Origin: Verrucomicrobiota bacterium
Lineage (GTDB): Bacteria; Verrucomicrobiota; Kiritimatiellia; CAIQIC01; JAGNIJ01
Assembly (NCBI GenBank): GCA_022710725.1
Contig: JAKLGK010000005.1
Coordinates: forward strand, 220,347-284,346
DNA length: 64,000 bases
Reading direction: 5' to 3'
A program made the position numbers and the translations under genes. The notes below the pieces were generated by a model. That model made no database searches. It was given only the letters and a program-made list of their open reading frames with translations, and was not told the DNA's origin. Positions within the stretch are counted from its first letter, which is position 1. Every line of letters starts with the position of its first letter. Positions 48,788 through 56,852 of this stretch are shown one piece after another.

Positions 48788-50216
48788 GCGGGCCTCCCGG
48801 GAGAGGTTCGGGCTCCACGCCCGCGGCGCGCATGGCCTCGAGGTACTTCTCGGGTCCGGCGGAAAAGGCGGCGTCGCAAGCGCCGCAGCAGAAGTAGATC
48901 CGCAGGCCCTGGTAATCGGTATAGAACTTCTTATCAATCTTGCCGCCCATCACGGGGCACACGCTCTGGGCTTTCGACTCGGCGGCGAGCGCCGCCGGGG
49001 GGCTCATCATGCTGGGCCGGCCCTGGATCTGGAGCGAACTGTCCAGTTTGAAGGCGCCGCTCGTCACCACCCGCTCGCCCTCCTCGAGGCCGGACCGGAC
49101 GACGTAGAAATCGCCGGCCCGCGGCCCCAGCGCGATCTCGCGGCCCTCGAACGCGCCCTCCTCGCCGGGGACCGCGACGTACACGACGGCGCGCGCGCCG
49201 GTGATCAGCGGCGCGGACGCGGGGATCACCAGCGGCGCCGCCCCGGTCCCGTCGCCCGCCGTGGACGCCTTGACCGTTGCGCGGATGAACATCCCCGGCT
49301 TCAGCCGGCCGCCGGGATTCGGCACATCGGCGCGCACCCGCACGGTCCGGGTCATCGGGTCGACCACCGGCTCGATGAACGCGATCGTGCCGCGCAAGGG
49401 CTCGCCGGGATAAGCCTCGGCCTCGAGTGCCGTCTCCTGGCCCTCGCGCAGCCAGGCGAGGTCCGACTCGTAGGCGTCCAGCACGGCCCAGACCGTCGAC
49501 AGGTCCGCCACCGTGAAGAGCGGCATGCCGGCCTCGACATACTGGCCCTCGCGGGCGTCCTTCTCCACCACGACGCCGCCGAGAGGGGCGTGGAAGGCGA
49601 GGTGCTCCCGGACCTGCCCCCCGCGTTCGATCTCCGCCACCTGCTCGGACGTGAGCCCCCAGAGCCGCAGCCGCTCCCGGGCGGCGTCGAGGAGCGCGCC
49701 GGCCCGGCCAGCCTGCAGGAGTTCCTGCTGGGCGGCGAGCAGTTCGGGGCTGTACAAGTCCGCCAGGGGATCGCCGGCCTTCACCGCGATGCCGGTGAAA
49801 TTGGCGTAAAGGCGGTCAATCCGTCCTCCGACCCGCGGCGCAATGGTTGCGACGCGCGTCTCGTCCGGTTCGATCCGGCCGGCGAGCCGGACGTCCACCG
49901 CCACGGGGCGCCGCTCCGCGGGTGTGACGTCTACCTCCGCCAGGCGGCGCGCCGCCGGGGAAAGCGCCAGCCGGCGCGGCGGCTCATCCCCGCCGCGGGA
50001 AGACGCGGCCGCCGGGACCAGGTCCATGCCGCACAGGGGGCACAGGCCGGGCCCGGGCTGGCGGATCTGCGGGTGCATCGAACAGGTCCAGATGGCCGCC
50101 GTCTCCGCGCCGCCGGCGGCCGCGCTCCCGGGCGCGCCGCGCCGGGGGCCCGCCCGGCCCGCGAAAAACCCGAACGCCAGCAGAAGGATTCCCGCCGCGA
50201 GGTATCTCTTTTTCAC
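48777..50216 (-). CDS. cusB: CusB-type periplasmic adaptor with N-terminal heavy-metal-binding and C-terminal YHS domains
   Basis: 479 residues. After the N-terminal anchor helix comes a short metal-binding domain (42-68: W-T-C-S-M-H-P...C-P-L-C-G-M-D-L). The membrane-fusion core follows: barrel-sandwich hybrid, helical hairpin and L-Y-S-P-E-L-L-A-A-Q-Q-E. At the end a YHS/TRASH-like domain (about 410-465) has C-P-V-M-G-G-K-I and Y-F-C-C-G-A-C. Having metal sites at both ends suggests it loads copper as well as joining pump and channel. Its GTG overlaps the outer-membrane gene stop (GTGA). Confidence 0.9.
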   Translation of the reverse strand: MKKRYLAAGILLLAFGFFAGRAGPRRGAPGSAAAGGAETAAIWTCSMHPQIRQPGPGLCPLCGMDLVPAAASSRGGDEPPRRLALSPAARRLAEVDVTPAERRPVAVDVRLAGRIEPDETRVATIAPRVGGRIDRLYANFTGIAVKAGDPLADLYSPELLAAQQELLQAGRAGALLDAARERLRLWGLTSEQVAEIERGGQVREHLAFHAPLGGVVVEKDAREGQYVEAGMPLFTVADLSTVWAVLDAYESDLAWLREGQETALEAEAYPGEPLRGTIAFIEPVVDPMTRTVRVRADVPNPGGRLKPGMFIRATVKASTAGDGTGAAPLVIPASAPLITGARAVVYVAVPGEEGAFEGREIALGPRAGDFYVVRSGLEEGERVVTSGAFKLDSSLQIQGRPSMMSPPAALAAESKAQSVCPVMGGKIDKKFYTDYQGLRIYFCCGACDAAFSAGPEKYLEAMRAAGVEPEPLPGGPHAH

Positions 50217-51538
50217 CGTGCTCCGCCTCCCGCCGGTCCGGGCCCGGCGCGCGGGGGCGCGGCCAGGACGCTTTCCAGGTCCGCCCCGTATTTCCCGATG
50301 CAGCAGCCGATCTCGACCAGGGCCAGCTCCCGCTCCACGAGGGCCCGCTCGTGCGCCAGCCGGAACTCGAGGAGCATCCGCTGCACGTCGTTGACGTCCA
50401 TGAACTCGGCCCGCCCGGCCGCGAACGCCTGCCGGGCCACCGCGTAGGCCTCTTCCGTCCGGGGGATCAGCGAATCCCGGAACAGCGCGATCCGGCGCTC
50501 GCTGTCGCGGACCTTGAACACCGCCATGCGCAGTTCGGTCTTGAGCTCGTTGAAGCGGTCGGCCTGCTCGTTCCGGGCCGATTCGGCCATCGCGGCGGCC
50601 TCGCGCCTCCCGGCGGAGTTTTTGCCCCGCCACCAAGGCAACGTGATCCCGACCATCACCGACGCGTCGTATTCGCTCCCGCCGCCCTCCATGGACGGCA
50701 TGCTCATGACGCCGGCGCCCAGCATCAGGTCCGGGCGGCCGCGCCGCCGGGCGAGTTCCTGCGTCGCCCGCGCCCGGTCGGTCATGGCCTGCGCGGCCTT
50801 CAGTTCCGGGTTCAAATCCTCGATCATGGCGAGGAGCGCCGGCTCGTCCAGGAGCGCGGAGGCGGACGGCTCGACGGCCGGCCAGGGGAGGGGCGGGCCG
50901 GCGGGCCGGTCCAGCAGGGCGGAGAGCCGATCCGACAGGACCCCGCGCTCGTCGCGCATCGAGGCCAGTTCGCTGGCGGTCCGGTCTTTCTCCACCTGCG
51001 CTTTCGTGAGATCCGGGAAGCCGGCGGAGCCGGCTTCGTAGCGGGACCGGATCACGTTCTCCAGGTCCGCGAGCAAGTTGTACTGCTCCTCCATGACGGC
51101 CAGGGAACGCCCGAGCAGGTGATAATCGTAGAACGCGCGGCTGACCCGGTCGTAGAGGTCCAGCCGGGCCGCCTCGTATTCGTGCCGGGCGGCCCGGGCT
51201 TCCGCGGATGCCTCCCGGGCCATCCAGCCGCGTCGCCCGAACAGGGGGATCATCTGGGTCAGCGCCGCCTGCCAGCGCACGTCCTTCTGCTCGAGGAAAT
51301 ACTCGTAGGACAGTTGCGGATCATCCAGGGCCTTCGCCTGGGGGACGCGCTCGTCCGCGGCCGCCCACTTCTGGCGCATCGCCTTCAGGCCGGGGTTGTC
51401 CCGGAACGCGCGCTGAAGGATCGCGTCCAGCGTGGCCTGTTCATCCGGCCGTTCCCCGCCCCGGGCGGCGGGCCCCTCGAGGGCCAGCAGGGCGAGGGCG
51501 AGGGCCCCGGCGATTCCGAACGGGCGGCGGGGGGTCAT
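50213..51538 (-). CDS. cusC: TolC-family outer-membrane efflux protein (CusC-like)
   Basis: 441 residues. Signal peptide 1-27, then the two internally repeated helical halves of the outer-membrane efflux family: A-I-L-Q-R-A-F-R-D-N-P-G-L, Q-M-I-P-L-F-G-R-R, and in the second half P-E-L-K-A-A and Y-D-A-S-V-M-V-G-I-T-L-P-W-W. It forms the trimeric exit duct for the CusBA complex. The ATG at 51538 lies three bases past the csoR stop, and its own stop overlaps the cusB GTG, so csoR-cusC-cusB-cusA form one transcript. Confidence 0.88.
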   Translation of the reverse strand: MTPRRPFGIAGALALALLALEGPAARGGERPDEQATLDAILQRAFRDNPGLKAMRQKWAAADERVPQAKALDDPQLSYEYFLEQKDVRWQAALTQMIPLFGRRGWMAREASAEARAARHEYEAARLDLYDRVSRAFYDYHLLGRSLAVMEEQYNLLADLENVIRSRYEAGSAGFPDLTKAQVEKDRTASELASMRDERGVLSDRLSALLDRPAGPPLPWPAVEPSASALLDEPALLAMIEDLNPELKAAQAMTDRARATQELARRRGRPDLMLGAGVMSMPSMEGGGSEYDASVMVGITLPWWRGKNSAGRREAAAMAESARNEQADRFNELKTELRMAVFKVRDSERRIALFRDSLIPRTEEAYAVARQAFAAGRAEFMDVNDVQRMLLEFRLAHERALVERELALVEIGCCIGKYGADLESVLAAPPRAGPGPAGGGAR

Positions 51539-51541
51539 GGG

Positions 51542-51823
51542 TCAGCCTCCGCACTGCCGGACGACCTTCAGGATCTCGGCGATCTTGGTCTCGATATCGC
51601 GTTTCGAGCGGCTCCGGAACGCGTCGGCGACGCAGTGTTCCATGTGTTTTTTCAGGACCCGGCGGCCGACCGCCTGGAGGGCGGCGACCGAGGCCTGGAC
51701 CTGGGTGACTATGTCCATGCAGTACTCGCCCTCCTCGATCATCCTCCGGATCCCGCGGACCTGTCCCTCGATCCGGGCGAGCCGCCCGCGGTTCTCGTCG
51801 TGTCGCGTCTTGTGGTTTTTCAT
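51542..51823 (-). CDS. csoR: copper-sensing repressor CsoR
   Basis: 93 residues, all helical, matching the CsoR/RcnR/FrmR family (DUF156). The Cu(I) ligands are C35 (E-Y-C-M-D-I-V), H60 and C64 (K-K-H-M-E-H-C), the Cys-His-Cys set typical of CsoR rather than RcnR or FrmR. Copper binding should release it from the operator at 51844-51862. It is the first gene of the cus operon, so it represses itself and the pump together. GGGAG precedes the ATG. Confidence 0.92.
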   Translation of the reverse strand: MKNHKTRHDENRGRLARIEGQVRGIRRMIEEGEYCMDIVTQVQASVAALQAVGRRVLKKHMEHCVADAFRSRSKRDIETKIAEILKVVRQCGG

Positions 51824-51841
51824 CGGTTGCTCCCGAGCCCC

Positions 51842-51869
51842 ACTATACCCCGGTGGGGTATATTATCAA
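51842..51869 (-). promoter_or_regulatory. csoR-cus promoter with CsoR operator in its spacer
   Basis: Minus strand -35 TTGATA (51869-51864), 16 bases, -10 TATAGT (51847-51842). The palindrome TATACCCC-GGT-GGGGTATA (51844-51862) fills the spacer and covers part of the -10. The CCCC/GGGG half-sites flanked by TA match known CsoR boxes. A bound repressor would block polymerase directly. Confidence 0.8.
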
Positions 51870-51876
51870 GGCGCGC

Positions 51877-51908
51877 GGCCGGGGCGCCGCGCCCCGCGGC
51901 GCCCGGCC
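51877..51908. repeat. GC hairpin between csoR and hsp20
   Basis: GGCCGGGGCGCCGC pairs with GCGGCGCCCGGCC over a five-base loop, with one bulged base. It lies between the two divergent promoters and outside both transcripts. It may be a transcription-insulating structure or a chance feature of GC-rich DNA. Confidence 0.35.
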
Positions 51909-51931
51909 GGTCCGGCGCGGCGAAATGCGGC

Positions 51932-51960
51932 TTGAGCGCGGGGGCCGCCGGGGGTATCAG
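51932..51960 (+). promoter_or_regulatory. sigma70-type promoter for hsp20-lon
   Basis: TTGAGC (51932-51937), 17 bases, TATCAG (51955-51960), followed by a 38-base leader to the hsp20 ATG. I saw no CIRCE element or other heat-shock operator. Confidence 0.4.
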
Positions 51961-52005
51961 TAGGACCGGTGTGGCGGAGGTGCCCGGCGGCGGGGAGAGG
52001 GACGT

Positions 52006-52443
52006 ATGACCCGTAATATTCTAGTCCAGTGGGCCCAGATACAACGCAAGCTGACCGGATTGTCCGACCACACCCTCGAGCCCCACGGGGCCGGGACCTG
52101 GTCGCCCAACACGGACGTGTACGAAAGCGCGGACGACGTGGTCATCAAGATGGAACTGGCCGGGGTGCCCGCGGAGAGCGTGCATATCGTTCTCGAAAAC
52201 CGGGTGGTGCGCGTGGAGGGGCTCCGCCGCGACCCGCAGAGCGGGGAGAGCGCCGCCGGATACCGCTTCCGCCAGATGGAGATCGAGTACGGGGTGTTCA
52301 GCCGAACGATCGAGCTCCCGTTCGCGGTGGACGGCGGACAGGCGCGCGCCCGGATGCAGAACGGCGTGCTGTCCGTCCGGCTGCCCCGCGCGCGGGAGGC
52401 GGACGGGCACCGGATCACCGTGACCACGGAAAATCAGCCATGA
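52006..52443 (+). CDS. small heat shock protein (Hsp20/alpha-crystallin)
   Basis: 145 residues with an alpha-crystallin domain (about 35-130): P-N-T-D-V-Y-E-S-A-D-D-V-V-I-K-M-E-L-A-G-V, then Y-G-V-F-S-R-T-I-E-L-P and the N-G-V-L-S-V-R-L-P ending motif. There is a short C-terminal tail without a clear I-x-I. It is an ATP-independent holdase that keeps denatured proteins soluble. GGGGAGAGG precedes the ATG. The stop overlaps the lon ATG (ATGA), so chaperone and protease are coupled. Confidence 0.92.
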   Translation: MTRNILVQWAQIQRKLTGLSDHTLEPHGAGTWSPNTDVYESADDVVIKMELAGVPAESVHIVLENRVVRVEGLRRDPQSGESAAGYRFRQMEIEYGVFSRTIELPFAVDGGQARARMQNGVLSVRLPRAREADGHRITVTTENQP

Positions 52444-54854
52444 GCGATGCGCCCGAATCCAGTTCGCCTCCTCCGGGACCGGCGGATCCCCCCCCGGCGA
52501 ACGGGGAGCGTCCGAGCCCGAGCCCGATCCCTCCCGTTCTCCCCGTGCTGCCGATGAGCGACCTGGTCCTGTTCCCGTCCATGGTCGCCCCGCTCGTGGT
52601 GAATACGCCCAAGTCCGCCCGGCTCATCGACGCCGTGACCGCGGGCCCCCGCCTCCTGATCACCGTGCTCCAGAAAAGCCGCGCGGCGTCGGACGATGCC
52701 GTGGGATTCGCGGACCTGCACGAGTACGGTTGCGTGGCGCGGCTGATCAAGATGCTCAAGTTCCCCGACGAAACGGTGCGGATCCTCGTGCAGGGGATCT
52801 CCCGCTGCCGCCTGGCGCGGCCCCATGGCAACCCGAATTTCCTGGAGGTCTACCACGCGATCCTTAAGGACGAGGTCGAGGACTCGGTCGAGACCATGGC
52901 CCTGGCGCGCAACGCCTCCCAAAAGTTCCAGGAGATCATCACCCTCTCGCCCACGCTGCCCGAGGAACTGAAGATCGCCGTGTTCAACGTCGACGGCCCC
53001 GGCGCGCTGACGGACCTGATCGCGTCGCACCTGAACATGTCGCTGGAAGACCGCCAGGCGCTGCTGGAGGAATATCGCGTCAAGGGCCGCCTGAACCGGC
53101 TCACCACGCTGCTGAATCGCGAGTTCGAGGTGCTGCGCATGGGCACCGAGATCCAGCACAAGGTCAGCGAGAACTTCGCCAAGACCCAGCGCGAGTTCTT
53201 CCTCCGCGAGCAGATGAAGGCCATCCGCCAGGAACTGGGGGAGAAGGACCAGCAGCAGATGGAAGGCCAGGAGATCGAGAAGAAGATCGCGGCCGCTCGG
53301 CTGCCGCCCGAGGCCCTCGAGGCCGCCAACAAGGAGCGTGAGCGCCTGCTGACCATGCCGAGCGCGTCGCCGGAATACGCCATCATCCGCACCTACCTCG
53401 ACTGGCTGACGGAACTGCCCTGGGCGGTGGCCACCGAGGACGCGCTCGACATCGCCCGGGCGCGCGCGATTCTCGACCGCGATCATTACGACCTGGCCAA
53501 GGTCAAGGACCGCATCCTGGAGTACCTGTCGGTGCTCAAGCTGAAGAAGGACCTGAAGGGGCCGATCCTGTGCTTCGTCGGCCCGCCGGGGGTGGGAAAG
53601 ACCTCGCTCGGGCAATCCATCGCCCGGGCGCTCGGCCGCAAGTTCGTGCGCATGTCGCTGGGCGGCATGCGGGACGAGGCGGAAATCCGCGGGCATCGCC
53701 GGACCTATGTCGGCGCGCTCCCCGGCCGCATCATCCAGGGCCTGCGGAAGGCCGGATCGCGCAACCCGGTCTTCATGCTGGACGAGATCGACAAGCTGGG
53801 CCAGGACTTCCGCGGCGACCCGTCCGCGGCGCTGCTGGAGGTGCTGGACCCCGAGCAGAACACGGCCTTCACGGACCATTATCTCAACGTGCCGTTCGAC
53901 CTGTCCTCGGTGCTGTTCATTACGACGGCGAACCTCGTGGACCCCCTGCCGCCTGCCCTGCACGACCGCATGGAGACGCTCGAACTGCCCGGCTACACCG
54001 CCAACGAGAAAGTTCATATCGCCGGCCGGTACCTGGTCCCGAAGCAGATCGCCGCGCACGGGCTCAAGCGGTCGCAGCTGGCGTTCCCCCGGGCCACGCT
54101 GCAGCGCATCATCGGCGATTACACCCGCGAGGCCGGGGTGCGGAATCTCGAGCGCCAGATTGCGTCGATTTGCCGCAAGACGGCCCGGCGCGTGGCCGAG
54201 GGGCGGCGTGGCGCGAAGCGGGTGACCCCGGAGGCCCTGCATGGGTTGCTCGGGCCGAAGTTGTTCGAGGCGGAGGTGGCGGAGCGGCAGTTGGAGCCCG
54301 GGATCGCGACCGGCCTCGCGTGGACCTGGGCCGGCGGCGACATTCTCTTCATCGAAGCAACGCGCATGCCGGGCCGCGGGCTCCTGACGCTGACGGGGTC
54401 GCTCGGCGAGGTCATGAAGGAATCCGCGCAGGCGGCGTTGAGCTATGTCCGGGCCAACGCGCGGAAGTTGGGGCTGCCGGCCGATGTGCTGAAAAGCACC
54501 GACATTCATATTCATGTCCCCTCGGGGGCGATCCCGAAGGATGGCCCGTCGGCCGGCATCGCGATGCTCTCGGCCCTCGTGTCGCTGCTTTCCAGCCGGC
54601 CCGTGCGGGCGGGCGTGGCCATGACGGGCGAGATCACCCTGCGCGGGAAGGTCATGCCCGTCGGCGGGATCAAGGAAAAGGTCCTCGCGGCGGCCCGGGC
54701 GGGGATCCGGAAGATCATCCTGCCCGCCCGGAACCGCCGGAGCCTGGAGGACGTGCCGTCCGAAGTGCGCCGGCGAGTGAAATTCGTGCTTGTGGACAAT
54801 GCCGATTCGGCCCTGCGGGCGGTACTGGGGCCGGGGCGAAAGGCGGGGACGTGA
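52440..54854 (+). CDS. lon: ATP-dependent protease Lon
   Basis: 804 residues. A Pro/Ser-rich extension of about 30 residues precedes the LonB-type N domain (L-P-V-L-P-M-S-D-L-V-L-F-P). Walker A G-P-P-G-V-G-K-T (about 381-388) and the AAA+ domain follow, then the protease with the Ser-Lys dyad S704 (D-G-P-S-A-G) and K747 (G-I-K-E-K-V-L-A-A). It degrades misfolded and regulatory proteins. The ATG overlaps the hsp20 stop, and its own stop overlaps the next GTG (GTGA). Confidence 0.95.
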   Translation: MSDAPESSSPPPGPADPPPANGERPSPSPIPPVLPVLPMSDLVLFPSMVAPLVVNTPKSARLIDAVTAGPRLLITVLQKSRAASDDAVGFADLHEYGCVARLIKMLKFPDETVRILVQGISRCRLARPHGNPNFLEVYHAILKDEVEDSVETMALARNASQKFQEIITLSPTLPEELKIAVFNVDGPGALTDLIASHLNMSLEDRQALLEEYRVKGRLNRLTTLLNREFEVLRMGTEIQHKVSENFAKTQREFFLREQMKAIRQELGEKDQQQMEGQEIEKKIAAARLPPEALEAANKERERLLTMPSASPEYAIIRTYLDWLTELPWAVATEDALDIARARAILDRDHYDLAKVKDRILEYLSVLKLKKDLKGPILCFVGPPGVGKTSLGQSIARALGRKFVRMSLGGMRDEAEIRGHRRTYVGALPGRIIQGLRKAGSRNPVFMLDEIDKLGQDFRGDPSAALLEVLDPEQNTAFTDHYLNVPFDLSSVLFITTANLVDPLPPALHDRMETLELPGYTANEKVHIAGRYLVPKQIAAHGLKRSQLAFPRATLQRIIGDYTREAGVRNLERQIASICRKTARRVAEGRRGAKRVTPEALHGLLGPKLFEAEVAERQLEPGIATGLAWTWAGGDILFIEATRMPGRGLLTLTGSLGEVMKESAQAALSYVRANARKLGLPADVLKSTDIHIHVPSGAIPKDGPSAGIAMLSALVSLLSSRPVRAGVAMTGEITLRGKVMPVGGIKEKVLAAARAGIRKIILPARNRRSLEDVPSEVRRRVKFVLVDNADSALRAVLGPGRKAGT

Positions 54855-55648
54855 ACCGGGGCGTCGTGTCGGCTGTGCTGGTGGTGTGGGCCGGCGCCTT
54901 CTCGTGGGCGGCGATGGACGAGGAGCCCCTGCTGCGCCCCGATGCGTCCTGGCCGGACGCCGTCGAACTGGTCCAAGGCGTGGTCGCCGGCCTGCCGGAT
55001 GTGCCGGTGCGGATGGAAGCGCAGTTGCAGTCGAAGGACCGTCGCGGAACGATCGAGGGCACGCTGAACGCGGAAATGAAGCTCGATTGGTACGGCCAGC
55101 CGCCGAGCGCCGAGTACCGGATCCGCGACGCCTTTGGGGCCGAGCGCGAGGCGCTCCGTCTCGACTGGAGCGAGCCCGGCCGTCCCGTCTACCGATACAG
55201 CCGCGGCGAACCGCCGGCGAGCGAGCCGCTGCCGGATTTATACCGCCCGATCGAAGGCACGGACATCAGCTGGATCGACTTGAGCTTGTCGTTCCTCTGG
55301 TGGCCGGGCGGCCGCACCGTCGGCATGGAAAAGATCAAGGGGCGGATGTGCTATATTGTTGAAATGCCCGCTCCGGCGGGCGAGGCGGGCGGATACGCCG
55401 GGGTCCGGCTTTGGATCGAGCCGCGCATCCGGATGATGCTGCAGGCGGCGGCTTTTGACGCCGGCGGCGAGGTGCTGCGCTTGGTCGAGGTGAAAAGTTT
55501 CAAAAAGGTTCGCGACCTGTGGCTGATCCAGAACCTGGATGTGCAGACGTTCCCCGGGCGGCATCGAACGAGCCTGCGGGTTCGGCACGTGGCGGTGGCT
55601 GGCGAGGCCATCGAGGAGGGCGGGAAAGGCGGCGGCGAGGACAGTTAA
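54851..55648 (+). CDS. LolA-like outer-membrane lipoprotein-sorting family protein
   Basis: 265 residues: signal peptide 1-20 (A-F-S-W-A-A-M), then a single beta-rich domain. R-L-W-I-E-P-R-I-R-M-M-L-Q-A...R-L-V-E-V-K-S-F-K-K-V and T-F-P-G-R-H-R-T-S-L match the strand pattern of proteins annotated as outer-membrane lipoprotein-sorting (LolA-related). Whether it carries lipoproteins or another lipid is not known. The GTG start overlaps the lon stop. Its stop lies ten bases before the zinc-ribbon gene. Confidence 0.72.
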   Translation: MNRGVVSAVLVVWAGAFSWAAMDEEPLLRPDASWPDAVELVQGVVAGLPDVPVRMEAQLQSKDRRGTIEGTLNAEMKLDWYGQPPSAEYRIRDAFGAEREALRLDWSEPGRPVYRYSRGEPPASEPLPDLYRPIEGTDISWIDLSLSFLWWPGGRTVGMEKIKGRMCYIVEMPAPAGEAGGYAGVRLWIEPRIRMMLQAAAFDAGGEVLRLVEVKSFKKVRDLWLIQNLDVQTFPGRHRTSLRVRHVAVAGEAIEEGGKGGGEDS

Positions 55649-55658
55649 GGAGCGCGAC

Positions 55659-56483
55659 GTGGCCGATATCCAATTGAAGTGCGCCCAGTGTGGAAAGGAG
55701 ATCACCGTCTCCGAGTTCGTGTCCACGGAGGCGTTGACCTGCCCGGCCTGCGGCGCGGCCCTGTCCATGCCGGAACGGAAGGCGGAGGCCGTGCCTCTGA
55801 AGATCCGCCTCCAGGAGCGGGAGTCCCGGACCGCGCTGACGGGCCATGAGATGGACGTGGATGTTCTGGCCCGGGCCGTAGCGGCCAAAGAGACGGACTC
55901 GGTCATGGGCGAGGTGCACAAGGCCCGGACGCAGGTCAAGAAGTCCACCGGGATATGGCTCTGGATCATTCTCCTGCTGGTCGGCGGCGGCCTCGTCGGA
56001 TGGCAGCATGCTGTGGCGGAAGGAATCGGGCCCGCCGGACTGGCGGACAGTTACGGCATGGCGCGGGCGGGCATCGCCGGCCTGGCCGCAGTCCTCGTCC
56101 TGGCCGTGGCGTTTTACGAGAGCTGGGTCCAGGGCGTGCTGTGCCTCTTGCTCCCCTTTTATATCCTGTACTACACGATTGTTCGCATGGAGTTCAACAC
56201 GGTGCGCGGCTTGTTCCTTGGCGTCTGCGTCGCGATCGCCGTCGAGGTAAGGCTGCTTCCGGATCAATCGCTGCTGTTGGCGGCCCAGGGTCGCTTCGAT
56301 CAGTTTGTCACCGCCGTGAATCAGAAGATCAAGCGAGCCGGGGAGCCGCCGAGCATGCCGCCGAGCCGAAGGCGTGGCAGGCATGCTAAACCGAAGTCCT
56401 TTAATGCTGTCCCGGTCTTCTTTGACGTTGGCACATGCTCGCGCCGGCAAGGAGACTCCCGGGAGCTTCTTCTTCCTGCCTGA
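55659..56483 (+). CDS. zinc-ribbon membrane protein of unknown function with an anomalous tail
   Basis: 274 residues from a GTG with AAGGAG seven bases upstream. An N-terminal zinc ribbon (C-A-Q-C...C-P-A-C, residues 8-31) is followed by a helical linker and three membrane helices (about 106-128, 131-155, 158-185). No family is recognised. From about residue 230 (base 56350) the codons change abruptly to A/T-ending and rare forms (CGA, AGG, AAA, TTT, CTT repeated) and the sequence becomes basic and low in structure, so the tail may be read-through into former intergenic DNA. It is the last gene of the hsp20-lon operon. Confidence 0.75.
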   Translation: MADIQLKCAQCGKEITVSEFVSTEALTCPACGAALSMPERKAEAVPLKIRLQERESRTALTGHEMDVDVLARAVAAKETDSVMGEVHKARTQVKKSTGIWLWIILLLVGGGLVGWQHAVAEGIGPAGLADSYGMARAGIAGLAAVLVLAVAFYESWVQGVLCLLLPFYILYYTIVRMEFNTVRGLFLGVCVAIAVEVRLLPDQSLLLAAQGRFDQFVTAVNQKIKRAGEPPSMPPSRRRGRHAKPKSFNAVPVFFDVGTCSRRQGDSRELLLPA

Positions 56484-56852
56484 TTGATGGCAACAACCCT
56501 GCGCGACCGTATGGCGTGTTGGCCGGCGCGACGCGAACGAAAGGCCTAATTCCTGGCACTGCTTGTTCGGACGGACTTCAGTTCGGTCGTTCATGCATTC
56601 TTGTGCATTGCATATCACACTTTGCAAAGTGTGGAAGTGAAATGAGTAATTACATTCTTGTAATTAAGTAGTTATATAAATAACGGTATTCCAGCTTATT
56701 TCCACACTTTGCAAAGTGTGGAAGTAGCGGCATCGGTTTATTTGCGGCAAGCGGTTTTTCAGGCGCTGGAATTAACAAAAGAGGCCGGGTCGTGGTCGGG
56801 TGCACTGCAGGGCGGGCCGCCCCGTCGGTCTCTCGCGGGCCTGAATGGGGGA
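56484..56852. other. 369-base convergent intergenic region, mostly AT-rich
   Basis: This gap lies between the 3' ends of the zinc-ribbon gene and the ROK kinase gene. It contains the palindromic island at 56613-56723 and otherwise no gene, no ribosome site and no convincing intrinsic terminator. The AT content rises sharply between about 56590 and 56770 compared with the flanks. Confidence 0.7.
56613..56723. repeat. AT-rich island with two copies of a CACACTT-TGCA-AAGTGTG palindrome
   Basis: Perfect 18-base palindromes CACACTTTGCAAAGTGTG lie at 56616-56633 and 56703-56720. Both continue with GAAGT on the right, giving a 23-base direct repeat 87 bases apart. The second copy extends to a perfect 24-base palindrome (56700-56723). 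Between them are TAATTAC-N6-GTAATTA and GTTATATAAATAAC (56671-56684), further palindromic DNA. The core CACACTT-N4-AAGTGTG is identical to the island at 39071-39198, only the four centre bases differing. Confidence 0.75.

Noticed and set aside
45704-49051. Antisense open frame of 1,115 codons over cusA and cusB
   Set aside because: Same GC-bias artefact; the opposite strand holds convincing RND and adaptor motifs.
51870-52005. A CIRCE/HrcA heat-shock operator before hsp20
   Set aside because: The only inverted repeat is the GC hairpin at 51877-51908; no TTAGCACTC-type halves are present.
56600-56725. The 56.6 kb island as an ordinary rho-independent terminator pair
   Set aside because: The palindromes are followed by GGAAGT rather than a T-run, and the two copies share flanks in direct orientation, unlike bidirectional terminators.
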